This document shows positions 24,501 through 36,241 of a DNA stretch of 64,000 bases, piece after piece. A program made the translations under genes and the position numbers. Position 1 is the stretch's first letter. Each line of letters opens with the position of its first letter. Origin of the DNA: Paulownia fortunei (Eukaryota > Streptophyta > Magnoliopsida > Lamiales > Paulowniaceae). The notes under the pieces were generated by a model. It did not search any database. It worked only from the letters and a program-made list of their open reading frames with translations, and was not told the origin of the DNA. The stretch is taken from the NCBI GenBank assembly GCA_019321725.1, contig CM033123.1, positions 15,860,925-15,924,924 on the forward strand, given 5' to 3'.

Positions 24501-26079
24501 TTATTTTTTTGGTGCAATGTGTTTGCACATAGGAGTTGCGAAGGGAATTTAATAGTGATGTCGTTTCATGTATTTTTTGAGTTATGAGTGTTGTATAGGT
24601 ATGGGATATAGTGTATTGGAAGATACTAAGATACCGAGATGTGTGTGGAGACCACACAACCACAAATTAGTGTTTTCGATCTTGCTTCATATTCTTCTTT
24701 GTTAAAAGTGTGTCCAATCAAAGCGAGTTTTCAGAAAGATGCTCCAAATGCTTGCAACACCAGTGATATGCCACTTACTAGAAGTATTGAGTTTGGGGGA
24801 GTTGTATCTTTTGCCAAGTAGCACGTTAGAGTTTGGTCGGTCGATCAAGAAACATCATTTTTTCATTGAAAGGGAGCAAGAGAAATTTGAAATTGTCCAA
24901 CAGTATGAGGAGGCTATGCAACAGTATTTGGTTTGCTCATGATAAAAGCAGCTCATCGACAAATGGTTAATCATGGCTTCACAGATTTTGAAGCAGACCA
25001 ATGCAATTTGTTCAAGAGATCTTTTCCAGTGTATATGTTGTGTGCATGTTGGTTGAACTCTGTAATGCAGTGACAAAGTTTTTATTCTACCATGTGAGTA
25101 AAAGATAATTATTCTTCTTTTGTGATGGTGCCCCGATTTGGTTGAACCTCTCCACTTGAGGTGGAGGGGGAAAATTATTGGATAAAGTCAAACCTTGGTA
25201 AAAGAAAAATGTGGCTTACCCAACTCACCAAACTTTGACAAACGAAATAAGGAAGAAAAGAAAGCCTCAAATTCTGCCTATAAATAGGCTCATTCAGAGG
25301 AAGCGAAACAAGAAATAGACAGCTTCTTCACAAGAAGAGTGCGAAGAGAACAAAAGCAAGAAAGAGAGAATTTGACGGAGAGGCTCCTTTAACTCTTTCG
25401 AGTGGGAGAATTTTTTTTCAAGTGAGGGAGAGTTTTCTTTAAAAATGGAGAGTAGTTTCTCCAAATAGATGAGAGTTTTTCTTTATATATTATGACTGTG
25501 TGTCACAAAATACTGAACTTGAGTTTCTCCACATTGTGTGAACTTTGAAGAAATTAGTGGATTTTCTTTTAGAATATGTAATAGTATTGTGATATACATT
25601 GGAAGAGAGTATTTATATTTTCTCAATTGTTGTAATTAGCTCAAGTTTGTGGTATTTGTAATTACTATTTGTTAGTGGATTCTTAGTGGGTATTTTTCCC
25701 GTAGTTTTTCCCCTTATTCTTTTGGGGTTTTCCATATAAAATTTGGTGTTTTAATTTATCATTTTATTTTTCTTGGTCTTTATTTATATTTGGATAATTA
25801 TTTTTTTGGGGTTATTTAGTCAGCTACAAGTAGGTTCTCTCTAAGGATAATGAGTTTTAAATAAGACCGTTGTGACCCTCTGACTTTTTTGGGAGTTCAT
25901 TGTAATTAATATTATTTATTTGTGGATTTTTTTATTATCCTTATACCCAACAAAGACGATAGTCGCATATTTAATGATATGTAATGAAAATGGATGTCGT
26001 AAAGCTTCAGCGTGGAGTACCATCATTGTCAAATGAATAAACTAAAGTTTCAACTTTCATCTTCCCCTTCTGTATTGTT

Positions 26080-28340
26080 TTTTCTAACAGATAATGCTAG
26101 CTTTGAGATTAACCTTCATATCTAATAATATTTTTCTCCGTCAATCTTGTGAAGTATTCTAGTTGTCAATTTGTCTTTTCCACTACGTGTTACAACATTC
26201 AACTAAAATATAAGGATTTGGATAATGTGAACATTAAATTATAACAATTCTTATTCATTTTATTTTTATCCAACAAAAAATACTTCCAATAAAAATAAAG
26301 AATTATTAAAAAAGAGGACTAATTATTCTCTATTTATTATTTCATTTTTTATGATATTTTCATTACATTATTAAAAATGGATATTTTAGAAGTTAGAAGA
26401 AGGCCATGACATTCCATCAAATCATTCATTTAGCACGTTTGTTAAGTCCTCGGCCGATATAACTCAGTAACAACTCTTTCTTATAATCATAGGTGTCGAT
26501 TCCTTCCTCTGTTTAAGGATCTACACCATTATTACATATTTATGATATATACTGAAAACGGTTGTTGAAAAAGCTTCAGGCGTGGAGTATTTCTTGGCTT
26601 AAACTTACCATCATTGTCAAATGAATAACTAAAGTTTCAAGTTTCATACTTGAAAAGATGAATTTGAGCCATAAGATGAGCAATTTAGGCTGTGATTGCT
26701 TGGTCCATTTCAAAAAATTATGTTTAACATGTTTATTTATTTATTTATTTTTATTTGGAGATCGATGTTCGTTTGACATTTAAAGAGTAATTTTTTTATT
26801 ATCACCAATTTCCAACTAATTAGTTTTTTCCCCCTAAAACCACAACTCAATCAAAAATCATGTCATAAAAAATATATCATATCAAATATCATCATTATAT
26901 TTTTCTTCAAAAAATACACCGTCATTACTAACCAAATATGTATCATTATTTTCTTTAACTAAGCAACAACCCAACCAAGTACAATCTCAATATATATATA
27001 TATATATGAATATTTCATATCAAATTACACTTTTTCTCTAAAAAGTCCGATCCATACACATATTTAATTTTACTTCTCATTTCTCTCAAATTACTTTTTT
27101 TCACTTTTTCTCAAAAAAAAGAAAAACATCCATACACATATCTAGTTTTACTTCTCATTTTTATCAAATTACTTTTCTCACTTTTTTTTTTTTCTAAAAA
27201 TTAATTCTCAGGAATGAATATGTTATTCAATCGCAACCTTTGTTTGTCTTTCCTATTGATAATACTAGTTGATGTGGTTAACCTTGTCGCCAATTCCGCC
27301 TTTTAGTGTATAGAGCATAGGTGACCTCCACGCTCCTCCCAAGTATTTGATTGAGCGATGAATTTCTATTTGCAACACGAACCAACTGTTAGAGGTGTCA
27401 GGGGTGACCGGCGATAATTCTTTAATCAACTCTAACTTTGAGCAAGGGAATATTTAGATACATAATTAAAAATAGTAAAATATATAATGAATTAAACTGT
27501 TTAAAAATGAAGGGAATTCGGTATTTATGCTTGCAAAACGATCATGTTCCCGTGTGATAGGTTGTGTGCATTATTTGACCCTCTTTTATTCTTGGCATAT
27601 TGAACTGGGTCTTCTTAATCATTGGACTTTCCAAGTTATGGTTAGACCCATCACTAGCTCTGAGATTAACCTCCACAGCTAATAATATTTTCTTAGAAAT
27701 AAATATTTAGAGGCACCGGGGAGACCCGATGATAACCCTTCAATGGTCAAGTTAAACTTTCAGCATGAGAATATTTAAAGATATAATTGAAAGCAGTAAA
27801 ATATATAATGAATTCAACTCTTTAAAAATGAAAGGGAATGGGGTATTTATAGATGTTAGAAAAACAGTCATGTTCTGTTGTGATAAAATGCATGTATTAT
27901 TTGAGCATCTCTTACTTTGGCTTATTGCACAGGACCTTTTAGATCATTGGATGCTCCAGGTTATGATTGGATTCATGACTAGCTCTAAGACTCCACCAAT
28001 TTCATTCCTTTTATTTTTACCATACAAAAGTACCTCCAATAAAATGAAGAATTGAAAGCATGATAGTGGCAAAAATGGTAAAGAATAAAGTTTCTCATCC
28101 TTCTCAACTTCTTTAAATAGTTGTTGCTTCACAATTTATCTCAAAAACAGCTCCTTGCCACCTAATTTTCCCTCCCATTTGATGGCTATCAACCAAATCA
28201 GTCATCTAAAGGAAGTACCAAATTTGCAGCAAAATCTATTTAACGAGACTATTTTGAAATATACGGACTAAAACTGCAACGAGCTGAAAGCTACTAGACC
28301 AAAAGTGCAATTGACCCTAATATCAACTCAAAAAAAGATG
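26080..28340. repeat. AT-rich repeat block with internal tandem copy
   Basis: Non-coding. The parts 27410-27700 and 27710-28000 are diverged tandem copies of one ~290-bp unit (shared order: GAGAATATTTA, AGTAAAATATATAATGAATT, GATCATTGGA-type words, GATTAACCTCCA-type words). Copy B carries one copy (about 46020-46350). The segment 26490-26800 has two matches in copy B (42570-42890 and 45620-45890). No protein family was recognised in any frame. Confidence 0.55.
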
Positions 28341-29476
28341 CCATAAATTCCTTTCAACTAAGTAAATGAATGAATAAAAATAGAAATGAGGTTCTATTAC
28401 TTGATCATGGTAATATAGTAGAGACAATTAATTTTTTATCACCCATTCTTGATACTAATTCACTTTCTATCCCTCTATTCTTTTCTCAACAAATTCAGTT
28501 CCTCATATTTTCAATTTTAAATAAAAAATGATTCTAACTAGTTAAACTCCAATAAATACTAAGAAAACTAGTCATGTGTATGCAAGTGAGAAAAAAAAAA
28601 ACTATAATAGTTTTGATCTATGTAATTTATACATTTTATTATTTTTGGTCCCCTAAATTTATGCTTTTTATAATTTGAGTCCCGGCACATGTGCAACTCC
28701 ATTAGCAATTAATAGAGAGTTGATGTGGTAGAGACTGAATTTGCCAAAAATTGAAATATTAAGGAATTTGAACAGTGTTTAAACCGAGTAATTGAAACTT
28801 AATTAGCAACAAAGATGACAAATCAAAAATGTAATTATTCCTATTTAGTGTGATTTATTACATTTAAGATATATATATATGTATATATATGGTCATCATG
28901 ATTGTTGTTATTGTGAAATTGTACAACATGATTGATATTTGCTTTAATATCTTACTCTCATGCTCTTAAATGCTTCTAGACTTAAACAACTTGATATGTT
29001 TTGTCTTTTTTAAATCATTCAATTGATCCTCTCACATTTGTGTGTATTCTAGTTAACACAATGGTTCATTCAACCTACTATACTTTTTTTAAGTTAAGAG
29101 TATGTGGAAAATTAATAGCTGAAAATTTGCTTATTTTTTGGTTGGTATAGAAGTTTTGTACTTGTCTTATTGAGAGATTGACCCTCTTAGTTGGGTGGAT
29201 GGAAAATTAAAATACCACATGAAATCAAGAGTACTATTTAAGGGTAAGTATTAATAGGCCTTGATGGGGTGAAAAGTTATACTACATGCAAAATTGTGTA
29301 GAATGACTAATTTCAAGTTCACTTGTAATTAAGTTAACATAAATCATAGGACATCTTAGAATTTAACTTTATCATTTTTCCCCTTATTCTTAGTTAATAA
29401 TTGTGAACTCAAAATGTTGTTTATTTACACCCCAAAAAGATCCACAATTACTTTTCTCCTAAGAACATTTTACATT

Positions 29477-29700
29477 CACTACAAGAGAAAACAATGTTAG
29501 CAACAACAGACAATATCAAAGTTTTGGTCATTTATATATATTTAGTGACAAGAATTTTTGTTATTTTACAAGTTTAATAGAAAAAAATTATATATAAGTT
29601 GTCACTATTAAAAACTAATGAGAAGAGAATTGGGTTATAAATTGTTATTATTGATAATTAATTTTTCATATAGTAACATCTTAATGACAATAACAATTGC
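29477..29700 (+). mobile_element. CACTA-type MITE, right end lost (copy A)
   Basis: It begins CACTACAAGAGAAAACAATG and aligns with the complete member at 47728-48165 over its left part. The right terminus is missing, apparently deleted. It lies at the corresponding position in the duplicated block, so the insertion predates the duplication. Confidence 0.5.
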
Positions 29701-30792
29701 CACAATTATATCGCCTATTTGTAAGAAGATATGCAAGCATTAGTTCTTTTTTATTTGTGTTGGATTTTCTGCTGGATAAGAATTTATTTTTTTTCTTAGG
29801 TGTGGTTACTCCATGAATTATATTGCCTCACTGAAATAAAAATCAAAAAAGAAATTGCACGAGTGTTGAAAAGATGCAAATGTCCACATTATTGTAGTTT
29901 CAAAATTCCTATTTCAACCATGTCTTGTAAAACCAAAGCTATTCATGGTATCAGTCAAATCAAGTTTGTCTCAACATAAATTCATTATTTAATAGTTGTA
30001 TTTGCTAAAGCATAAACTCATAAATCCATGGCTAAAGATATGTTCTTCTTTTCAGCGTTGATCATTAGTAATTAAACTCTTTTATCACATTAAAATATGA
30101 CAACGTTCCAAAAGAAAATCTGTTTTTTTAAGTTTAACATGTGATGTAAAATTCTTAATATAATATTTTTGATCTAGATCATGTTAAATTTGTTCACCCC
30201 TTTTTGTTTTCTAAGCATCGATCAAACTTGATGACGACCACTATTGGTTGTTCTAGAAGCTATATTCTTTTCAGTTACCTTGGGGGTGTATGTTCACTTG
30301 TGTAAAGTATATATGGTCTAGAAATTTTGCTCGGTTAGCAAATCATTTCAATAAGTGGCTTATTCTGAAATTTCATGAAATTTATGAAAAAGAGTTTCAC
30401 TAGCTAGCTTTAGAAAAATCATGCATTTGAGAGGATGTGTAGAAATAATAAATTCAGAGTTTCAGCCCGCAACGGACCATTTCAGGTCCGAACCTAAGTT
30501 TGAACACTCCACTTTCTTGACGGGCTAATGCGGTAACTGTATCGGTCAAATTGACAACTATACTTTAGTCCCATACTATAAGAAGATTTATAAATTTGTC
30601 TGCCCATATATATGTAAAATAGGATGCTTTACTAACATCTGCAATTGTTTCCACAACATATTTCACTAACAAAAATCATATTTTACTAACAAAAACAACG
30701 TACAATAATTAAAAATAATCTGGTACATGTAAAGTCCATATCATTATTTTTCACTAAGGCATTTAGGTGCACAAAGACTGCCAAGAATACAA

Positions 30793-31185
30793 TCAAGGGT
30801 AAACCTCAATGACAGACCTTAACCCTAAAACAGGATAAATCTTATAGTTACTGAAACCAGCATCAGAAAAGAGCTTTGCCCACTCTTTTTCTTTTCTTTC
30901 TCTTCCTCTAGCTACAGTCATCATCAGCATGTCGAAGAAGAGCTGAGTTTCAACTGATTTATGGTCACTTTTTTGGTCGTCCACTACCATGTCGATGATT
31001 ATCACCTTTCCTCTCTTCCCCTCACTCGTTATTGCTTCCTTGCACTTGTTCAATATACGAACACTTTCTTTGTCGCTCCAACCATGCAATATCCACTATA
31101 TGTAAATAAACGCATAATCAAGAAACTATTAGTAAACTTATGCAATAAACATTTTTTTTTCTTTGAATCTTAATGTTATGACTCC

Positions 31186-31224
<39 letters not shown>

Positions 31225-34200
31225 TATTTTTAATCGTTCTATAATAAAACTTTTTTTTTTTAAATGGAATTTTTTTTCTTCCTAAAAGTATTCTCTCTTT
31301 TAAATTAATGATGTAAAAGTTAACTTTTAACCACTACTTTGAATTCAATAGTGTAAACATGTATAAAATTTTCAGTTTTTCGACGAGCTCCGTAACAAGT
31401 CAAATGGAACTATAAAATTGGGACAAAGAGAATAAACCTGTTTTTTTTTTCTTACTGATCTTGTGCTATATCCCATAGAAGGGAAGGGGGCAGAACTTCT
31501 CCTCTTTGCATCAGTAGCACACTATTGGCATGATTTTATTTTTTTAAAGAGATCGGAAAACCTTTTATATCCCAATCTATTGTTTTCTAGTACAAATGAA
31601 ATAAATGAAACTATATATATATTTAGAACGCATTAAAAAATAAATTGTTTTAGTTATGGTAATATTCTTGATTTCTTTTTAAGTATCACATTGATTAGTT
31701 TCGACTTAAAAGATAAATAGAATAAATATAGAATATATTGATAAATGCATATTTTGACATATTTTTATATCAAATTATTTATACTTTCCTCACTTTATTC
31801 TTGTTAATATTCTTGTTTTATTAATGTTTTGTGTTAGGGAATTAATGAATAAAAAGATATCAAAAAAGAATCAAAATGAACCAACGAAGACAATGCGTTT
31901 TGTAAGCAAGTTAAGAGATAATATTTCATTGGATCAAAGAAACATCACAATTAGAAGGAAATTATCATTTTTGCCTAAATCCATTATGTGTAGATCAAAA
32001 TATATACAAGAAATCACCCCCACGGGCATGGCGCAACGGTAAGACATGAGGATTTCAAAATAAGCATGTTTCCAAACTTATGCAGTTTTTGTATTTTAAA
32101 CATAACTCTATGTTCAAAAGACCTATGAACCTAAATCTTATTTCATTTGAAAGTTAAAAGATAGAATTACAACTTTGTTGTTGGAAACTCAACCCAATTT
32201 AGCCTTGATTAAAATAACAAGTTCGTCCAAATGTGTGCATTGGAAGAAATCTATTTATGCTAATACATCTCCTTAAATCAATCATAACTTTCTTCCTAAT
32301 GGTTGAAATTAAGTGATTCAAGTTAAAAAATGAAGCTAACAGATAAACACACAACTTTATATTGATCATTTGTTTCAAAATCAGCTGATTTCATAGATAA
32401 AAATATGTGATAAAATTTATATTTAAAAAGGACATGTGATTTAGAGAACATTTGAAGTTAATTTGGAGTGTATTTTGAGTGAACTAAGAGATGTCAATTT
32501 AGGCACTCTTCTAGTATAAATAGGGGTTCTTGAATGGTACTCCATATAACACAAAAATCCTTAGATGGGAAAAAAAAATTTATTGTTGTCTTTTTTTAGG
32601 CTAAGTTTTCTAATAGTAATGTAAGTTTTCTTGCAATAATATAAATGTATTCTCTAGTTTCTCTTATATTTTCAGTCTTTTCTACTTTCATTATTTCTTT
32701 TTAAATTTTATTTAGCTGAATATAAAGGGTAAATCTCTTTATGAAGGAAGAGAAACGGTTATAAAGGTGCATAATATTTAGATATGTTATATTATTATTT
32801 TTAATTTTTTATTGAAACCCTCTTTTTTGTGGTGATTTGTTGATTTATGTATCACTAATGACATAAACAATACTTGTATTTATTTAGCTTATTTTATGGT
32901 TCTACTTCACCAACTGCTAACGTGAAATCTTGATTTGTTGTAAACAAAGATATGCATAAATACTTAATCCCATAAATAAGTATTTGCGTTAAAACCCTTC
33001 TTATTTAGTAGTAATTCTTAATTTTTTTACCGACAATGGCATAATAAATACTTGAGTTCATTTAGTTTATTATACGGTTCTATTCTACCGACTGCTAATA
33101 TGAAATCTTGATTTGTTGTAATCAAAGGTATGCATAAATACTTGATTCCATAAACAAGTATTGGTATTAAGAGATAATTTGCAATTGTGGCATTTAAAAG
33201 AAGTAAAAATAATAAATAATCTTTCATCTATCAAAATTCAATAGTGTATCCCTAATACTCATTACTTTTATTATTTTAATTTCTTAGTTACAACATAATT
33301 TTTTCTTTATATTGTAAACCACATGAAACCCATCTTTTAATAAATATAATCCTGAAAACTTCAAACAACTTTCTTATGGATCAACCTCGGACTCCCGGTA
33401 AATTAACTCGCCAATTTTCGTATTTTGAGCATAACTCCATGTTCTAAAGATCTATGGAGCTGAATCGTACTTTATTTAAAATTCAAGAGATAAAACTACA
33501 ACTTTGTTGTTGAAAAATCAGTCCAATTCAAACTTCATTAAAACAGATAATTCGTCTAAGTGTGTGCATTGGAAGAATCTATCTATATTGACATATCTTC
33601 TTAAATCAAGCATAATTTTCTCTCTATTGGTTGGAATTAGGTGATTCAAGTTAAAAAATGAATCTCATAGGCAAATACATATTTTTTATGTTTATCATAT
33701 TTTCAAAATTAGCTGATTGTATGGAGAAAAATGCTTGACAAAGTTCAAAACTTGTGAATTTAAAGCACATTTGAAGTTAATTTAGAGTAAATTTGGAGAT
33801 GTCAATTAGGTACTCTTCTACTATAAATAAGGGCTATTGGATGTCATTCAACATAACACAAAATCCTTAGAGGGGAAAAGAAAGTTTTATTCTTGTCTTT
33901 CTTTAAACAAAGTTTTCTAATAGTAATGTAGGTTTTCTATTAGTAATATAAATGTATTTTCTAGTTTTTATTCTATTTTTAGTCTTTTCTGTAATCATTA
34001 TGTCTTTCTAAATTTTATTTAAGTGAGGAAAAAGGGTAAACCTCATGATGGAGGAAGAGGAGCGGTTATAGAAGTGCATAATATTCAGGTGTGTTGCATT
34101 ATTATTTTAATTTTTTATTGAAACCTTCCTTGTTTTGGTGATTTTTTATTTATGTATTACCAATGACACAATATATACTTGAGTTCATTTATCTTATTGT

Positions 34201-36186
34201 ATGGTTCTACCCCACCAACTATTAACGTGAAATATTGATTTGTTGTAAATAAATATGTGCATAAATACTTAATTCCATAAATAAGTGTTGACATTAAAAC
34301 CCTTCTTGTTTAGTGGCGATTTTTTATTTTAATATCACCAATGACCCAACAAATTCTTGGGTTTATTTAGCTTATTGTACAGTTTTATGTCACCGACAGC
34401 TAACGTGAAATCTTAATTTGTTGTAGACAAAGATATGTATAAATACTTGATCTCATAAACAAGTATTTGTGTTAAGAGATAATTTGTAAATAGTAAGACA
34501 ATATTATGATTACTTTAATACATGAGATATTTGATAACATCTTTCCATTGGAACTTTCATTGTGCGTGAATTACAATAGTGGCATTTAAAAAAGGTAAAA
34601 AAATAATAATAAATAATCGTTCATCTATCCAAAACTCAAGAGCGGATCCCTAATTTTCAGTACGTTTATTATTTTGATTTTTTTGTTGTACCATAAATTT
34701 TCTTTTATAATCTAAACCACATTCAACCCATTTTTTAAAAAATATAATCATGAAAACTTCTAAACTTCACTGTGGATCGAGCTCAAACTCCCGAAAAAAT
34801 TATTACTTGACACAACTTGCACTTGAGTTTGCAACTTAAAGTTACAACATATATAATACCAGGACCGTGTATTACTATTGAATTTTGGCTAAATCTAGAA
34901 AAATAAAGTAAATTCTATATTTCAGTTCGTGCGAGTGAATCAATAGATAGTAGACCAAAATTACAAAAGGGATAGACAAAGGCTCAAGCTTGGAAAAATT
35001 GGCCAATTTTGACGAAAACTGTATTTTGCCAAGAACATTAGGTATCCCTAATTAGCAAGCAGGATCATTTATTCCAAATTGTACTCCATGTTCTATTTTA
35101 TTATTATCAATATACACAAACTTATAAAATGACATCATCAATATACACTTAACGTATATCGATGATATTAGTCCATCACTTTTTGTCGTTCTTTCCTCGA
35201 GTTGGAGGGTATTGATGTATTTGCTCTTTGTAGGTAAATTCACTATAATTTTAACTTCCTTTAAAAAAAAATTAAGATACGACAAGAGAGCTAGTGAAGT
35301 GAGTAAAAAGTGTGAAATAAATATAGTTAATCCATATCTTGAGTAAAACTGCATCCGTAAAAAGTGAGAAATAAACAGTGTTAATCCATACCTTGAGTAA
35401 AACTGCATCCGTTGAAGGAATGTAGTCGAACATGTTTCCCTCTATGTACTTCAAGTTCCTTGTCCCCTCTAATCCAGCTACAACGGGTGCAAGATCAAGC
35501 ACAGTGCACTGAATTTGTGGGAAGGCATCGGCTATAGCCTTAGCCAAAGTCCCCGTACCTCCGCCCACGTCCACAAGAGTTTCCAAACCCTCAAACACTT
35601 GCCTACAATCCCCACTAATCACATCAGCCACAATTGGAGTATCTTTCGCCATGCCCTCATCAAAGCATTCGCTTAACATAGGATCCTGCTCTTTGTACTC
35701 CCAAAACGACGTCCCATTGAACGTATAAAATGTCGTTTCATCATCCATATTTCGGAACCATCTGCTCAAATGGTGCCATGGATCGGTCATGGGTGAAACA
35801 AGCATGGAAAGCACAAAGGGTTTCATGCTCGAGGGATGATCTTCGACGAGAAGACGAGAAGCAGGCGTAAGCGAATACCCCTCCTCATCAGATAAATTGA
35901 TCTTTTCCAGTGCAAAGAAGCCTGAGTGAGTGAGAACCCGCATGAGACGATACACACAATCGGCTTTGCTTCGATGGACGCCGGGTAGAGCGTCGACCAG
36001 TTCAAGAAGGGTGATGGGGCGGCCAAGCTTGTGGATGATTTCGGGGATGCCAAGCTCAGTTGCACATTTTAGTGACATGGAGTTTATGAAGTTGAACAAC
36101 TGGTTCCAAATGTGAGCTTGGGCTTCAAATAGCTCAAGAGATTGATGTTCTTGGTTAACCATTTCTATCTTTCTTGATCTATCCAT
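30793..36186 (-). CDS. Class II O-methyltransferase OMT-B (flavonoid 8-OMT-like), two exons
   Basis: SAM-dependent O-methyltransferase, probably cytosolic, acting on a phenolic such as a flavonoid (inference from family). Exon 1 is 35392-36186 from ATG 36186 (265 residues). Exon 2 is 30793-31095 (100 residues and TGA), with acceptor AG at 31097-31096; total 365 residues, normal for the family. Exon 1 has the dimerisation domain, WHHLSRWF and SAM motif LVDVGGGTG (about 204-212). Exon 2 opens WILHGWSD, with the catalytic His at residue 269, then VIIIDMVV and GRERKEKEW with its conserved Glu. It ends VLGLRSVIEVYP, as mint flavonoid 8-OMTs do. Aspartate of the common HDW is Gly here. The intron is 4296 bp, of which 3111 bp is a solo LTR. 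A 54-bp tandem duplication overlaps the splice donor; the downstream copy of the donor is AT, not GT. Exon 2 belongs here by order and strand. Confidence 0.85.
31739..34849 (+). mobile_element. Long solo LTR (3.1 kb) with internal tandem duplication, in the OMT-B intron
   Basis: It starts TGATAAATGCATATTTTGAC and ends GTTACAACA (TG...CA), flanked by TATAT on both sides (31734-31738 and 34850-34854). Inside, about 32060-33400 and 33405-34790 are two diverged direct copies, each with a TATAAATA promoter-like motif (near 32515 and 33822). Each copy in turn holds two ~160-bp repeats (32840-33000/33015-33175 and 34150-34310/34325-34490). No coding is present. Its length suggests a long-LTR gypsy lineage. 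The TSD lies in AT-rich DNA and alone would be weak; the TG...CA ends and the end similarity to the LTR at 20964-22222 support the call. Confidence 0.65.
32018..32058 (+). repeat. tRNA-like A-box motif, possible SINE fragment
   Basis: GGGCATGGCGCAACGGTAAG resembles the A-box head of plant tRNA-derived SINEs. No B box at the right distance was seen, so the assignment is weak. Confidence 0.25.
35303..35410 (-). repeat. 54-bp tandem duplication across the OMT-B exon 1 donor
   Basis: 35303-35356 and 35357-35410 are direct copies, each containing the end of exon 1 (DAVLLK) and the start of the intron. The upstream copy (higher coordinates) keeps CTCAAG|GTATGG; the downstream copy reads CTCAAGATATGG and has lost the GT. 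OMT-A has a single copy. Confidence 0.85.
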
Positions 36187-36232
36187 GGATGATTTTGATT
36201 TCAAGTGTGGAAGCTTAGTTATGAATTGTGAG

Positions 36233-36241
36233 TTATATATA
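36233..36241 (-). promoter_or_regulatory. TATA box of OMT-B
   Basis: TATATATAA on the minus strand, same spacing to the ATG as in OMT-A. Confidence 0.6.

Larger units (their letters stand above)
20931..25952 (+). mobile_element. Degenerate Ty1/copia element (copy A) with both LTRs
   Basis: The left LTR begins TGTTGGATAAAAG (20931) and ends CCCAACA (23053). It is followed by TGGTATCAGAGC (23056-23067), a primer-binding site for initiator tRNA-Met. The right LTR is 25176-25952, after a polypurine tract at 25158-25170. The flanking five bases are AAGAG (20926-20930) and AAGAC (25953-25957), a target duplication with one mismatch. The body keeps gag, a zinc-knuckle remnant and a GAG-pre-integrase-like segment, all with stops. 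No integrase core, reverse transcriptase or RNase H is recognisable. The left LTR is split by a solo LTR. Confidence 0.85.
18072..30455. repeat. Tandem duplication unit, copy A
   Basis: Blocks of this interval recur in the same order and orientation at about 34985-51665. They are: the OMT intron start, exon 1 and promoter; the region to 20930; a copia-type element; an AT-rich block (26.1-28.3 kb, matching 45.4-46.6 kb); 28.3-29.5 kb matching 46.7-47.7 kb; a CACTA-type MITE; and 29.7-30.4 kb matching 48.3-48.99 kb. Copy A alone has the solo LTR at 20964-22222 and keeps the right LTR of the copia element. It lacks the GDSL gene found in copy B. Confidence 0.8.

Noticed and set aside
31187..31223. 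(AT)n(GT)n tract downstream of OMT-B exon 2 acceptor
   Set aside because: Simple microsatellite within the intron; no further structure.
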